A stretch of DNA of 64,000 nucleotides, taken from the NCBI RefSeq assembly GCF_009928685.1, contig NZ_WWEO01000041.1:519663-583662 (forward strand). The letters run 5' to 3'. Positions 24,137-32,152 of the stretch are shown here, in pieces; position 1 is the first letter of the stretch; each line of letters begins with the position of its first letter. The notes beneath the pieces were generated by a model. It was given only the letters and a program-made list of their open reading frames with translations. It did no database searches and had not been told where the DNA came from. The position numbers and the translations under genes are program-made. The DNA comes from Mucilaginibacter agri. GTDB taxonomy: Bacteria > Bacteroidota > Bacteroidia > Sphingobacteriales > Sphingobacteriaceae.

Positions 24137-24808
24137 ATGAAAACTTTGAAAACATTAATGATCCCTCTTTTATTGAGCGTGTTCATTGTACTTACATCTG
24201 CCACGGATGCGGGCAAAGAGAACGAGCGCCTTCAAAAATCAACCGTTGTTTTGAAGGACTTTGCTAAAATGAAAGAAAGTATCCCCTCTGATCTGATCAA
24301 AATGTCGGAAGGGATTGTTATCATCCCAAGTATGATCAATGCCAGTTTGGCCGTTGGGGGTAAACACGGCAAAGGTGTTGCAATGGTAAAATTAGCAGAT
24401 GGCAAATGGAGCAATCCGGTATTTGTTTCTTTTACAGGTGGTAGTTTCGGCTTGCAGATTGGGGTGCAATCTGTAGACCTGGTTTTGGTATTCAGGCACA
24501 AAAGTGTATTAACCAAAATGAATAGCGGCGACTTCCAGATCGGAGGCGACATATCTGCAGCGGCAGGACCGGTTGGGCGCAGTTCAACAGCAAGCACCGA
24601 CGTTAAGCTTAACGCCGAAGTGTATTCGTACTCGCGCAGCAAAGGATTATTTGCAGGCTTAAGCGTTGCAGGTTCTAACCTGGCCGTAGACAAAAAGGCA
24701 AATGCCAATTTTTACGGCAAAGAAGTATCATCAAAAGATATCTTCGCTACACCGCAAAGCAAGTCGGCTAACGTTAATGATCTTAAGGTATCAGTATCTG
24801 CTATGTAA
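24137..24808 (+). CDS. SYLF/Ysc84-domain lipid-binding protein
   Basis: 223 residues with a signal peptide (MKTLKTLMIPLLLSVFIVLTSATDA). The SYLF domain covers residues about 50-205: IPSDLIKMSEGIVIIPSMINASLAVGGKHGKGVAMV is the opening, GGSFGLQIGVQSVDLVLVFRHKS the middle, and SRSKGLFAGLSVAGSNLAVDKKANANFYGKEVS the end. In eukaryotes the domain binds phosphoinositides. The bacterial exported forms are uncharacterised stress-related proteins. Length is typical. Confidence 0.88.
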   Translation: MKTLKTLMIPLLLSVFIVLTSATDAGKENERLQKSTVVLKDFAKMKESIPSDLIKMSEGIVIIPSMINASLAVGGKHGKGVAMVKLADGKWSNPVFVSFTGGSFGLQIGVQSVDLVLVFRHKSVLTKMNSGDFQIGGDISAAAGPVGRSSTASTDVKLNAEVYSYSRSKGLFAGLSVAGSNLAVDKKANANFYGKEVSSKDIFATPQSKSANVNDLKVSVSAM

Positions 24809-24905
24809 TACAATACAAGTAGAACCTATTGCAAAAAAAGCATAGGATAAACTTGGCCCTGTTAGATGAATGGGGCCAGTGTATATTTCACAGGTAGCAA
24901 TAACA

Positions 24906-24938
24906 AAAAAGCACCAGCCTTATTGGCTGGTGCTTTTT
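24906..24938. terminator. Bidirectional terminator
   Basis: AAAAAGCACCAGCC (24906-24919) and GGCTGGTGCTTTTT (24925-24938) form a perfect 14-bp stem with A and T tracts on either side, between the convergent SYLF and RRM genes. Confidence 0.9.
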
Positions 24939-24943
24939 AATAT

Positions 24944-25333
24944 TTAGTAACGGCCGCCTCTGCTGTTGCCGCCTTTTGAGCCATAGCCACCACCGCTGTT
25001 GCCACCACGGTTGCCGCCGCCGAAGCCGCCACCACCACGGTTGCCACCGCCAAAGCCGCCACCGCCTCTGCGATCACCGCCGCCACCAGCTTTACGCTCT
25101 TCGGCCTGGCTAACTGCAATGCTTCTGCCGCTTACTTCGATTCCGTTTAAACCATCGATAGCTTTTTGCGCGCTTTCGTCATCAGACATCTCAACAAAGC
25201 CAAAACCTTTGCTTCTGCCGGTTTCTCTGTCAATAATTAATTTTGCTGAGCTCACTTCGCCGTAAGCTTCAAATAGTTCTCTTAAATCTTCTTCCTTCAA
25301 TTGGTAAGGCAGACTTCCTACAAAAATGTTCAT
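24944..25333 (-). CDS. RRM-type glycine-rich RNA-binding protein
   Basis: 129 residues. One RNA recognition motif (1-80) with RNP2 IFVGSL and RNP1 KGFGFVEM, followed by a tail of RGG/GG repeats (GGGFGGGNRGGGGFGGGNRGG) from about residue 85 on. Such proteins bind single-stranded RNA and are often induced by cold in cyanobacteria and Bacteroidota. The Gly-rich tail may favour condensate-like behaviour, as in plant and cyanobacterial homologues; that is inference. A 290-nt AT-rich leader lies upstream, a length that would suit a regulated 5' untranslated region. Confidence 0.93.
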   Translation of the reverse strand: MNIFVGSLPYQLKEEDLRELFEAYGEVSSAKLIIDRETGRSKGFGFVEMSDDESAQKAIDGLNGIEVSGRSIAVSQAEERKAGGGGDRRGGGGFGGGNRGGGGFGGGNRGGNSGGGYGSKGGNSRGGRY

Positions 25334-25626
25334 TAATTCTAATTTAATACATGTGTGGCTTTTTATGGCCTGTTTTCTCTAACGCGAAAAAAGTAACAAT
25401 GTTTCCTTAATCCCTTGCAATATATAGATAAACTTCTTAAAAAAGCAAAATATAACTATTTAAACATTTTTTGATGATTGCTTATTGCAGCATGTATTTA
25501 TACTATTGGTTACAATAAGCCATCGGCTTTAATTAAAAGGCATATTTGGCCTGTTTTTCAAAGTGGTATAAAATAAAAGGGCCCTGTATAAGAGCTCTTT
25601 ATAATATCCGTATAAATACTTAGTAT

Positions 25627-26124
25627 TTATTGCCCAAGATCATATTTAAGCGTAAGGCTTGGCAATAGGGTAGCCAGATCTAACGGTATCTGGTTGTTGG
25701 TTAGCACAGGGCTACGCTTGCTATAGTAGGCCATAAAGGTTTTGTTTGCCTCAGCTACGCCGGTAGTTGGCTGGTTAAAAGCAATAGACACCGGCAGGAT
25801 AAAGTCGTGCAGTTTTTCGCCGTCGGGAACAATCCATTTATGGTCCGATTTTTTTAAGATATCGGCCACGGGCTGCACTAAGGTAAAATCATCAGCATAA
25901 TAAACAATCACTTTTTTGATGGCGCCTTTTTGATCGGCGCTAAATTTTAAGATAACCAGGCCCGCAGCATTTTGCTGTTTAATATCTGACGAAGCAATAA
26001 AATTATCGGTGAAAAATTTGGTCATTACCGGCTGCCCACCCTGAAATGGGAATGCCAGCTCTTTTTGTGCCATTGCCATGCCTGCAATTAATAAGGCTGC
26101 AAACAGCGTAAATACTTTCTTCAT
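25627..26124 (-). CDS. Hypothetical exported protein
   Basis: 165 residues with a clear signal peptide (MKKVFTLFAALLIAGMAMAQ, cleavage near AMAQ-K). The mature part has segments such as LVILKFSADQKGAIKKVIVYYADDFTLVQPVADILKKSDHKW, reminiscent of a TonB C-terminal-like beta-alpha-beta fold, but I cannot assign it. The gene begins 9 nt after the stop of the THUMP methyltransferase gene and is probably co-transcribed with it, without an evident functional link. Confidence 0.7.
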   Translation of the reverse strand: MKKVFTLFAALLIAGMAMAQKELAFPFQGGQPVMTKFFTDNFIASSDIKQQNAAGLVILKFSADQKGAIKKVIVYYADDFTLVQPVADILKKSDHKWIVPDGEKLHDFILPVSIAFNQPTTGVAEANKTFMAYYSKRSPVLTNNQIPLDLATLLPSLTLKYDLGQ

Positions 26125-26133
26125 TTAATCTAA

Positions 26134-27306
26134 TTAATCAACTTTTGGTTCACGTTTACTGCCATCATACAATTCGTACTCCAGCAACCGGCAATCCAGT
26201 TTACCATTATAAAACTCTATACGGCGTTTAGCTGCTAACCCTATTTTCTTAGCCAGATCGGGGTTACCTGTAAAAATGTACCCTTTGTAGCCACGGCATT
26301 TTTGCTTTAAGTAATCGCCAATGCGTTTGTAGGTGATCTCTAACTTGGTGTGCACGCCAAGCCTCTCGCCATACTCGGGGTTAAACATTACAACGCCTGT
26401 AGTTTCTGGTACTTCAGTGTCGGCAAAATCACAAACAGCAAACTCTATTAAATGTTCTACACCCGCAGTGTTCGCGTTTTTACGCGCCACTTCAACGGCA
26501 TCGTCAGATATATCTGTAGCGATAATTTTAAAATCGAGCTGCTTTATGGCTTTATCTTTTAAAATACGGCGTTGGGCGAAAAATACCTGCTCGTCGTAAC
26601 CCATCAGGTGCATAAAACCGTAGTTCATGCGGAAGAAGCCAGGAGTTTTTTCGGTAGCCAACAAAGCGGCTTCGATAGCCAACGTGCCTGAGCCACACAT
26701 CGGGTTTATAAATGTGCTTTTTTTATCCCATCCGGTAGCCATAATAGTACTTGCGGCAAGGGCCTCTAACATAGGTGCTTTACCCGGTATTTTACGGTAA
26801 CTGTGTTTGGCAATGGTTTCGCCCGAGGTATCTATAAAGATATCGGCGGCGGTATCTTGCCAGTAAAGGTGTACAACGGCTTTGTTTTGGTCGGCGCCCG
26901 AATTTGGCCTGATACCTTTAGCAGATTTAATACGATCTACAATGGCATCTTTAACCTTTACGTTGGCAAAAAGCGGGGTGCGGATATGCTCATTATTAAC
27001 GTTTGAAGTAACCGAGAAATAGCCCGAAAAATCAATGAGCTTTTCCCACTCAATGGTAACCAGGTTTTCATAAAGTTCTTGCGGATCTGCGGCGGTAAAG
27101 CTTTTTAGCAGGTAAAGTACCTGGCTGGCGCACCTTAAATTAAGGTTTAGCGTAATGCAGTCGTTTACAGTGCCTAATAACTCAACCCCGGTTGAAAAGC
27201 TGCGTTTAATGTCGAAGCCCAGCGCTTCTACCTCCTGCTGCAAGTAAGGCGACAGCCTTTTGTTGCAGGTAATTATGATTTTACTCTCCGTTTGAAAAAC
27301 TTCCAT
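26134..27306 (-). CDS. THUMP-domain class I SAM-dependent RNA methyltransferase (RlmL N-terminal-like)
   Basis: 390 residues. An N-terminal THUMP-type RNA-binding region (about 40-150, with FSVTSNVNNEHIRTPLFANVKVKDAIVDRIK) is followed by a Rossmann methyltransferase domain: INPMCGSGTLAIEAALLATEKTPGFFR (SAM loop), IIATDISDDAVEVARKNANTAGVE, and motif IV as MFNPEYGERLG. The family consensus NPPYGERL is changed at the second Pro to Glu. It probably methylates a guanine (N2) in 23S rRNA by analogy with E. coli RlmL; the C-terminal RlmK half is absent, as usual in Bacteroidota. Confidence 0.9.
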   Translation of the reverse strand: MEVFQTESKIIITCNKRLSPYLQQEVEALGFDIKRSFSTGVELLGTVNDCITLNLNLRCASQVLYLLKSFTAADPQELYENLVTIEWEKLIDFSGYFSVTSNVNNEHIRTPLFANVKVKDAIVDRIKSAKGIRPNSGADQNKAVVHLYWQDTAADIFIDTSGETIAKHSYRKIPGKAPMLEALAASTIMATGWDKKSTFINPMCGSGTLAIEAALLATEKTPGFFRMNYGFMHLMGYDEQVFFAQRRILKDKAIKQLDFKIIATDISDDAVEVARKNANTAGVEHLIEFAVCDFADTEVPETTGVVMFNPEYGERLGVHTKLEITYKRIGDYLKQKCRGYKGYIFTGNPDLAKKIGLAAKRRIEFYNGKLDCRLLEYELYDGSKREPKVD

Positions 27307-27383
27307 GTGGGGGGCAAATTTATGAATTAAAAATGTATGAATTTATCTGTTAAACATTAACTTTACAGTTTAAAATTTGATAC

Positions 27384-27743
27384 ATGGATATTAAAGGAAA
27401 AGTACACGAAGTATCTGCAACTATGCAGGTTACCGACAGCTTAAAAAAAAGAGAGCTGATTTTAGAATATATTGAGAACCCGCAATACCCTGAGTATATC
27501 AAATTTGAGGCTATTCAGGACCGTTGCAACCTGTTAGACAGTGTTAAAGTTGGCGACAATGTAGAGGTTGCTTTTAACTTAAAAGGCCGCCCTTGGACTG
27601 ACAAAACAGGTAAAAAAACCTACTTCAACTCTTTACAATTATGGAGAATTACTCCGGTTGGTGGCGCTACAGGTGCTACCACAGAGTATGCCGCACCAGT
27701 TGACCTGAGCGCTGCGCCGGACGATGATGATCTGCCGTTCTAA
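27384..27743 (+). CDS. DUF3127 OB-fold-like protein with SSB-type acidic tip
   Basis: 119 residues of DUF3127, a Bacteroidota family. The body (MDIKGKVHEVSATMQVTDSLKKRELILEYIENPQYPEYIKFEAIQDRCNLLD... in outline) is beta-rich, with VGDNVEVAFNLKGRPWTDKTGKKTYFNSLQLWRI resembling the second half of an SSB OB-fold. The last residues, DDDDLPF, follow the canonical SSB-Ct tip (DDDIPF) that recruits repair and replication partners. A flexible Ala/Thr/Pro linker precedes the tip. ssDNA binding is inferred. It is monocistronic and followed by a strong terminator. Confidence 0.85.
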   Translation: MDIKGKVHEVSATMQVTDSLKKRELILEYIENPQYPEYIKFEAIQDRCNLLDSVKVGDNVEVAFNLKGRPWTDKTGKKTYFNSLQLWRITPVGGATGATTEYAAPVDLSAAPDDDDLPF

Positions 27744-27770
27744 GCAGCAGCATTACAACGAAAACATAAT

Positions 27771-27803
27771 AAAGCCCGTTAGGAAAATCTCTTAACGGGC
27801 TTT
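27771..27803 (+). terminator. Intrinsic terminator after DUF3127
   Basis: AAAGCCCGTTA (27771-27781) pairs with TAACGGGCTTT (27793-27803) and is followed by TGTTTTT. Confidence 0.85.
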
Positions 27804-28195
27804 GTGTTTTTAGCCTTTTTCCACCCCATTAAATTGCCTATTCGATACAAACAGCCTAGTTAAACAGCAAGTATGTTGCATTTTTTAATCTGCAACCCCT
27901 TAGCCTATAAATTATGATGACTGGGTCCCCCTTGTGGTTTTACTTTGTATCTCTCGTCGGCGTAACTGCCGCTATTTAAACAAGTTCGACCCGAAGGCAT
28001 GGATTTTACCAAATTCCAGAACGACCCTTAAATTACGTTAACGCCACTCGTTTAACAATGCACCCCTGTGGCTTTTTATCCCCTAACCAACTATCTCTGC
28101 CACTATCTGCCTCCAACTTACAGTTGCTAAAAAAAACGGCGTTTGATTAATGCCATCTATAGTCGTTAAATTTTATTCACCTACAAATAACAATC
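27804..28195. other. Gene-free interval upstream of a sulfatase
   Basis: 392 nt in which I see no gene and no strong palindrome. TTACTTTG at about 27944-27951 is a weak -7 candidate. It could hold a long leader or regulatory sites for the sulfatase-HAD pair. Confidence 0.4.
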
Positions 28196-29827
28196 ATGAA
28201 ACGGAAGAAAACCCTGGTACTTGTGCTGATTAGTATTTTTGCTTTTACCTGCATAAGTTCTTTTGCACAGCAAAAAGCACGACCTAAAAAACCTAACATT
28301 ATTATGCTAATCTCCGACGACACCGGTTGGGGAGACCTCGGTGTATATGGTGGTGGCGTTGGCCGTGGTATGCCAACCCCTAACCTGGATAAAATGGCTA
28401 AAGAAGGCATGCAGTTCTGGGACTTTTACGGCCAGCCAAGCTGTACCCCGGGAAGGGCAGCCATGTTAACTGGCCGCATCCCTAACCGCAGCGGTATGAC
28501 TACCGTAGCCTTCCAAGGGCAGGGAGGTGGTTTACCTGCCGCAGAGTGGACATTGGCTTCGGTATTAAAACAAGCTAATTACAAAACATTCTTCTCGGGC
28601 AAATGGCACTTAGGCGAAGCTGACTATGCTATGCCGATTGCACATGGGTTCGACATTATGAAAAACGTGGTACTTTATCACCTCAATGCATATACATATG
28701 CCTTTAAATCATGGAATCCAGATATGAATCCCGATATGCTTACTTTCTATCAAAAAGCAACAACAGGCATATTGGAAGGGGAAGCCGGCGGTAAATCACG
28801 TGAAATAAGTAAAGTAACCGAAGATAACATTGCCGAGTTAGACATGATGATGACGGAAAATGTGATAAAACAGTTGGACGATTATGCCAAAGGAAAAGAC
28901 CCTTTCTTTATGTGCGTAAACTTTGCTAAAAATCACCAGCCGAACTTACCATCTAAACAGTTCAAAGGCAAATCTCCGGCAGCCAGTAAATATGGTGATT
29001 GTGTAATGGAGATGGATTATAACGTCGGACGCGTAATGGATGAGATCAAGAAATTGGGGCTTTCTGACAATACCTTCGTATTCTATACTGTTGATAACGG
29101 CGCCTGGCAGGATGTACACCCGGATGCCGGCTATACCCCATTCCGGGGATCTAAAGGTACAGACAGAGAGGGTGGTAGTCGCGTACCGGCAATTGCCTGG
29201 TGGCCGGGTCAGATACAAGCAGGTTCCGACGACCACAATATTGTTGGCGGGCTCGATTTAATGGCCACATTTGCCAGCCTCGCTGGCATCCCTCTGCCAA
29301 CTAAAGACCGCGCCGGACAGCCAACTATTTTCGATAGCTATGACATGTCAAACATTTTGTTCAAACAGGGGCCGCCGCTGCGCGACAGGTGGTTTTATTT
29401 TACAGAGTCAGAACTTTCGCCTGGTGCTGCAAGGATAGGAAGATGGAAAGCTGTATTTAATACCCGGGGAGATAATGGCGCAATGGCCGGTAGTGATATG
29501 CCTGGGCAACAATTGGGTTGGCGCGGGGATGAGCGTTACGTGGCTACTGCGCCTGCCATTTACGATATATGGCAAGACCCACAAGAACGATATGACCTGT
29601 TTATGAATAGTTTTACAGAGAAAACCTGGACTATGGCAATATTTAACAAGGCCATACAAGAACTCATGCAAACTTATATTAAGTACCCGCCACGCCCACT
29701 GCAGAGCGAAACCTATACCGGGCCAATGGAAATAAACAAATTCAGGACTATTCAAGAGGCCAAAAAGCTATTGCAGGAAAAAGGTATCAAGCTAGATAAC
29801 GTGCCGACTACTCCGGATAAACAATAG
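28196..29827 (+). CDS. Exported arylsulfatase (type I)
   Basis: 543 residues. The signal peptide (MKRKKTLVLVLISIFAFTCISSFAQQ) is followed by LISDDTGWGDLGVYGGG with the metal-binding Asp pair, and the formylglycine motif C83-T-P-G-R87 in PSCTPGRAAMLTG. GKWHLGEADY and VFYTVDNGAW are the remaining active-site elements; EGGSRVPAIAWWPG is typical of arylsulfatase A-like enzymes. Maturation by an unlinked sulfatase-modifying enzyme is required. It is paired with a HAD lipoprotein downstream. The substrate is not deducible. Confidence 0.93.
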   Translation: MKRKKTLVLVLISIFAFTCISSFAQQKARPKKPNIIMLISDDTGWGDLGVYGGGVGRGMPTPNLDKMAKEGMQFWDFYGQPSCTPGRAAMLTGRIPNRSGMTTVAFQGQGGGLPAAEWTLASVLKQANYKTFFSGKWHLGEADYAMPIAHGFDIMKNVVLYHLNAYTYAFKSWNPDMNPDMLTFYQKATTGILEGEAGGKSREISKVTEDNIAELDMMMTENVIKQLDDYAKGKDPFFMCVNFAKNHQPNLPSKQFKGKSPAASKYGDCVMEMDYNVGRVMDEIKKLGLSDNTFVFYTVDNGAWQDVHPDAGYTPFRGSKGTDREGGSRVPAIAWWPGQIQAGSDDHNIVGGLDLMATFASLAGIPLPTKDRAGQPTIFDSYDMSNILFKQGPPLRDRWFYFTESELSPGAARIGRWKAVFNTRGDNGAMAGSDMPGQQLGWRGDERYVATAPAIYDIWQDPQERYDLFMNSFTEKTWTMAIFNKAIQELMQTYIKYPPRPLQSETYTGPMEINKFRTIQEAKKLLQEKGIKLDNVPTTPDKQ

Positions 29828-29839
29828 TATTTATATATA

Positions 29840-29877
29840 AAAAGGTGTGCGGAGCAACTAACTCCATGCACCTTTTA
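29840..29877 (+). terminator. Intrinsic terminator after the sulfatase
   Basis: A stem of AAAAGGTG...GGAG with CTCC...CACCTTTT (one mismatch, two wobbles) around CAACTAA, followed by ATTT. It separates the sulfatase from the HAD lipoprotein gene. Confidence 0.6.
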
Positions 29878-29931
29878 TTTAACATCAATGGTTTAATTGA
29901 TCGTTACTATTTTTTACCTAAATAGATTATC

Positions 29932-30966
29932 ATGTCAAAGATATACTATATGGCAATAAGCGCGTTTATTTGCCTCACTATGGCCTGTAATTCCAGCACG
30001 AAAAAAGCAGAAACCGATCAGAGCACTGGTAAACAGGATACCAGCTCCAACCCGCTTCCTTCCTGGAATAGTGGCCCGGTTAAAACAAGCATTATCGACT
30101 ACGTTAAAGCCGCAACCGATACGGGCAGCGAAACCTTTATCCCTATAGCCGACCGCGTCGCCACCTTTGATAACGATGGTACTTTGTGGTCAGAGCAACC
30201 GCTTTATTTCCAGTTTTTTTATGCTGTGGATCAAATCAAGGCCATGGCCCCAAAACATCCGGAATGGAAAACCACACAGCCCTACAAAGCCCTGTTGGAA
30301 AACAATATGCCCGAGTTGATGAAACAAGGCGAAAAAGCATTACTGCAAATTGTTGCCACAACGCATTCGGGAATGACCACCGATGAATTTGATACCAGCG
30401 TACGGCAATGGATAGATACCGCCAAACACCCTGTTAAAAAGAAATTGTACAAAGACCTTGTTTATCAGCCCATGTTGGAGCTGGTCAAGTATCTGCAGGC
30501 GAACAATTTTAAAGTGTTTATTGTATCAGGCGGCGGTATAGATTTTATGCGTGCCTGGGCCGAAGATGTTTACGGTATTCCGAAAGACCAGATCATTGGC
30601 AGCAGTATCAAATCTAAATTTGACTATAATAATGGTAACCCGGTAATAGTCAAATTACCTGAGCTCGAATTTAATGATGATAAAGACGGCAAACCTGTTG
30701 GTATTCAAAGATTCATAGGGCGCAAGCCTGTATTTGCTGCCGGTAATTCGGACGGAGACTTGCAAATGCTACAATGGACAGCCTCAAACAAGCTGAAAAA
30801 CTTTGAACTGTATGTACATCATACAGACTCGGTACGGGAATGGGCCTACGACCGCAAATCGCACATAGGTACATTAGATAAGGGGCTCGATGAAGCAATC
30901 GCAAAAAAATGGGCTATTGCAGATATGAAAAATGACTGGAAAGTGATTTACCCGTCTGACAAATGA
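29932..30966 (+). CDS. HAD-superfamily phosphatase lipoprotein
   Basis: 344 residues. Lipobox LTMAC (C19) after MSKIYYMAISAFIC, then a low-complexity Ser/Thr linker to about residue 48. Motif I is FDNDGTLW with D80 and D82; motif II is FIVSGGGIDFMRAW; the Lys and the terminal acidic motif are in GRKPVFAAGNSDGDLQML. The fold is that of phosphoserine-phosphatase-like HAD enzymes, but lipid-anchored outside the cytoplasm, so it is likely a broad acid phosphatase. A terminator ends the gene. It follows the arylsulfatase, so desulfation and dephosphorylation of extracytoplasmic substrates may be linked. Confidence 0.87.
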   Translation: MSKIYYMAISAFICLTMACNSSTKKAETDQSTGKQDTSSNPLPSWNSGPVKTSIIDYVKAATDTGSETFIPIADRVATFDNDGTLWSEQPLYFQFFYAVDQIKAMAPKHPEWKTTQPYKALLENNMPELMKQGEKALLQIVATTHSGMTTDEFDTSVRQWIDTAKHPVKKKLYKDLVYQPMLELVKYLQANNFKVFIVSGGGIDFMRAWAEDVYGIPKDQIIGSSIKSKFDYNNGNPVIVKLPELEFNDDKDGKPVGIQRFIGRKPVFAAGNSDGDLQMLQWTASNKLKNFELYVHHTDSVREWAYDRKSHIGTLDKGLDEAIAKKWAIADMKNDWKVIYPSDK

Positions 30967-31068
30967 ACTCTATAAATTATCAATCACAAATTCAATAACC
31001 CGACATAGGCAAACTCGCAAAAAATATACTTCCAGCGTTTAAGTAATTGATGAGTTTTTTACAAACAT

Positions 31069-31101
31069 AAAGCCCGCTAAGAAATTTTCTTAACGGGCTT
31101 T
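31069..31101. terminator. Bidirectional terminator
   Basis: AAAGCCCGCTAAGAAA and TTTTCTTAACGGGCTTT form a long stem (one mismatch) between the convergent HAD lipoprotein and hypothetical genes. The sequence is nearly the same as the terminator at 27771-27803. Confidence 0.85.
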
Positions 31102-31123
31102 GCATTTATAGGGTAACTAAAAC

Positions 31124-32023
31124 TTAGTCTTGTTTAAAAATAACTTTACTAGCTGTTTTACCGCCCTGTTTCACAACCAGGTTGTAATGGCCGTTTAGTG
31201 GCATAGCAATGCTTTTGTTAAAACTACCGCCTGCAACTTTATCTTTAAATACAACAGCACCATTACCATCAGTAAGTTCTGCAGTGGCAGGTGCTTTGGT
31301 TGGCAAGCTAAAGGTTAGCTGGGTTTTGCCTGTGGTAAAATCGGCTATCAGTTTAAGGTCGGTTAAGGGTAGTGGGCTTACCTCAGGGCCATCGCCATCA
31401 TCCATCCTGTTTTCTTTGTCGGCAACGCGGTACGATACATTGGTTTCTACGCCGCTGGCATCAACGTTAGAGTAAGAGAAACTTTGTGAACCACGGCGTT
31501 TCATTTCCATGCCGCGCATACGCATACGTGGAGGCGGGCCTGGTACATAGGCCATTCCCATGCCTCCGCCCGGGCCATCTGGTCCGCGGAAATCCATAGC
31601 CTGCCCATCATCAAATTTAAATTTCATGGTATACTTAGTAGTATCCTTCATGATCCTTTTCAAATGCAACTGCTTTTTGCTGTTGTCTTCTACAATGTAG
31701 CCGTCGGGCGTTTTTACGATGTTATCGGCGTAGCCTAAACCATCATTGTCATCGCCTTTGCGGTCTATATGGATTTCCATGCGACGGTCGCCACGTCTCA
31801 CGCCTTTAATGGTGTTAATGTCTTTCATGGCCTGGTCGCGCTCCACAGGCGAAAGCGATTTAATGTTCCTGCCGTTAACAATGGTATCGCCGTTGTTTAT
31901 ATTTACTTCTATATTTCTGTTGCTTTGCGCCATTACCGCGGCAGGCAATATAAATATGGCTGCAATGCCAACCGAGAAAATAAATTCGAAGCCGGGTTTG
32001 GTGCTTAGGTTCCTGATATTCAT
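31124..32023 (-). CDS. Hypothetical exported protein with Por-type C-terminal-like domain
   Basis: 299 residues. A signal segment (FEFIFSVGIAAIFILPAAVMAQ) is followed by an unusual charged region: DTIVNGRNIKSLSPVERDQAMKDI, then a Gly/Met/Arg-rich stretch (GPGGGMGMAYVPGPPPRMRMRG). The last 85 residues (LTDLKLIADFTTGKTQLTFSLPTKAPATAELTDGNG ... GHYNLVVKQGGKTASKVIFKQ in outline) resemble the beta-sandwich C-terminal domain of type IX secretion cargo, though without a perfect motif. It is divergent from a histidine kinase gene and could be sensed or regulated by that system; that is inference. Confidence 0.7.
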   Translation of the reverse strand: MNIRNLSTKPGFEFIFSVGIAAIFILPAAVMAQSNRNIEVNINNGDTIVNGRNIKSLSPVERDQAMKDINTIKGVRRGDRRMEIHIDRKGDDNDGLGYADNIVKTPDGYIVEDNSKKQLHLKRIMKDTTKYTMKFKFDDGQAMDFRGPDGPGGGMGMAYVPGPPPRMRMRGMEMKRRGSQSFSYSNVDASGVETNVSYRVADKENRMDDGDGPEVSPLPLTDLKLIADFTTGKTQLTFSLPTKAPATAELTDGNGAVVFKDKVAGGSFNKSIAMPLNGHYNLVVKQGGKTASKVIFKQD

Positions 32024-32044
32024 GGTTATTTAAAGTTTGTAGCA

Positions 32045-32052
32045 CAAAGCTA
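32045..32052 (-). promoter_or_regulatory. Putative -7 element of the exported-protein gene
   Basis: TAGCTTTG on the minus strand, 22 nt before the start codon at 32023; TTG lies 16 nt further upstream. Confidence 0.45.
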
Positions 32053-32137
32053 ATAAACTCCTTAATGCCAATGTGTTAAAAGTTGGCTTCCAAATGTTAA
32101 AAATTGTTAAAGGCTAACAACGTCAGCTTATTTGAAA

Positions 32138-32145
32138 TATTTTTG
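32138..32145 (+). promoter_or_regulatory. Putative -7 element of the histidine kinase gene
   Basis: TATTTTTG lies only 7 nt before the ATG at 32153, so the message would be almost leaderless. The -33 region has no clear TTG. Confidence 0.4.
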
Positions 32146-32152
32146 TTAGGTA

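Noticed and set aside
24999..25265. Pro-rich plus-strand reading of 88 codons
   Set aside because: It is the antisense of the glycine-rich tail of the RRM protein; the composition is a mirror of RGG repeats.
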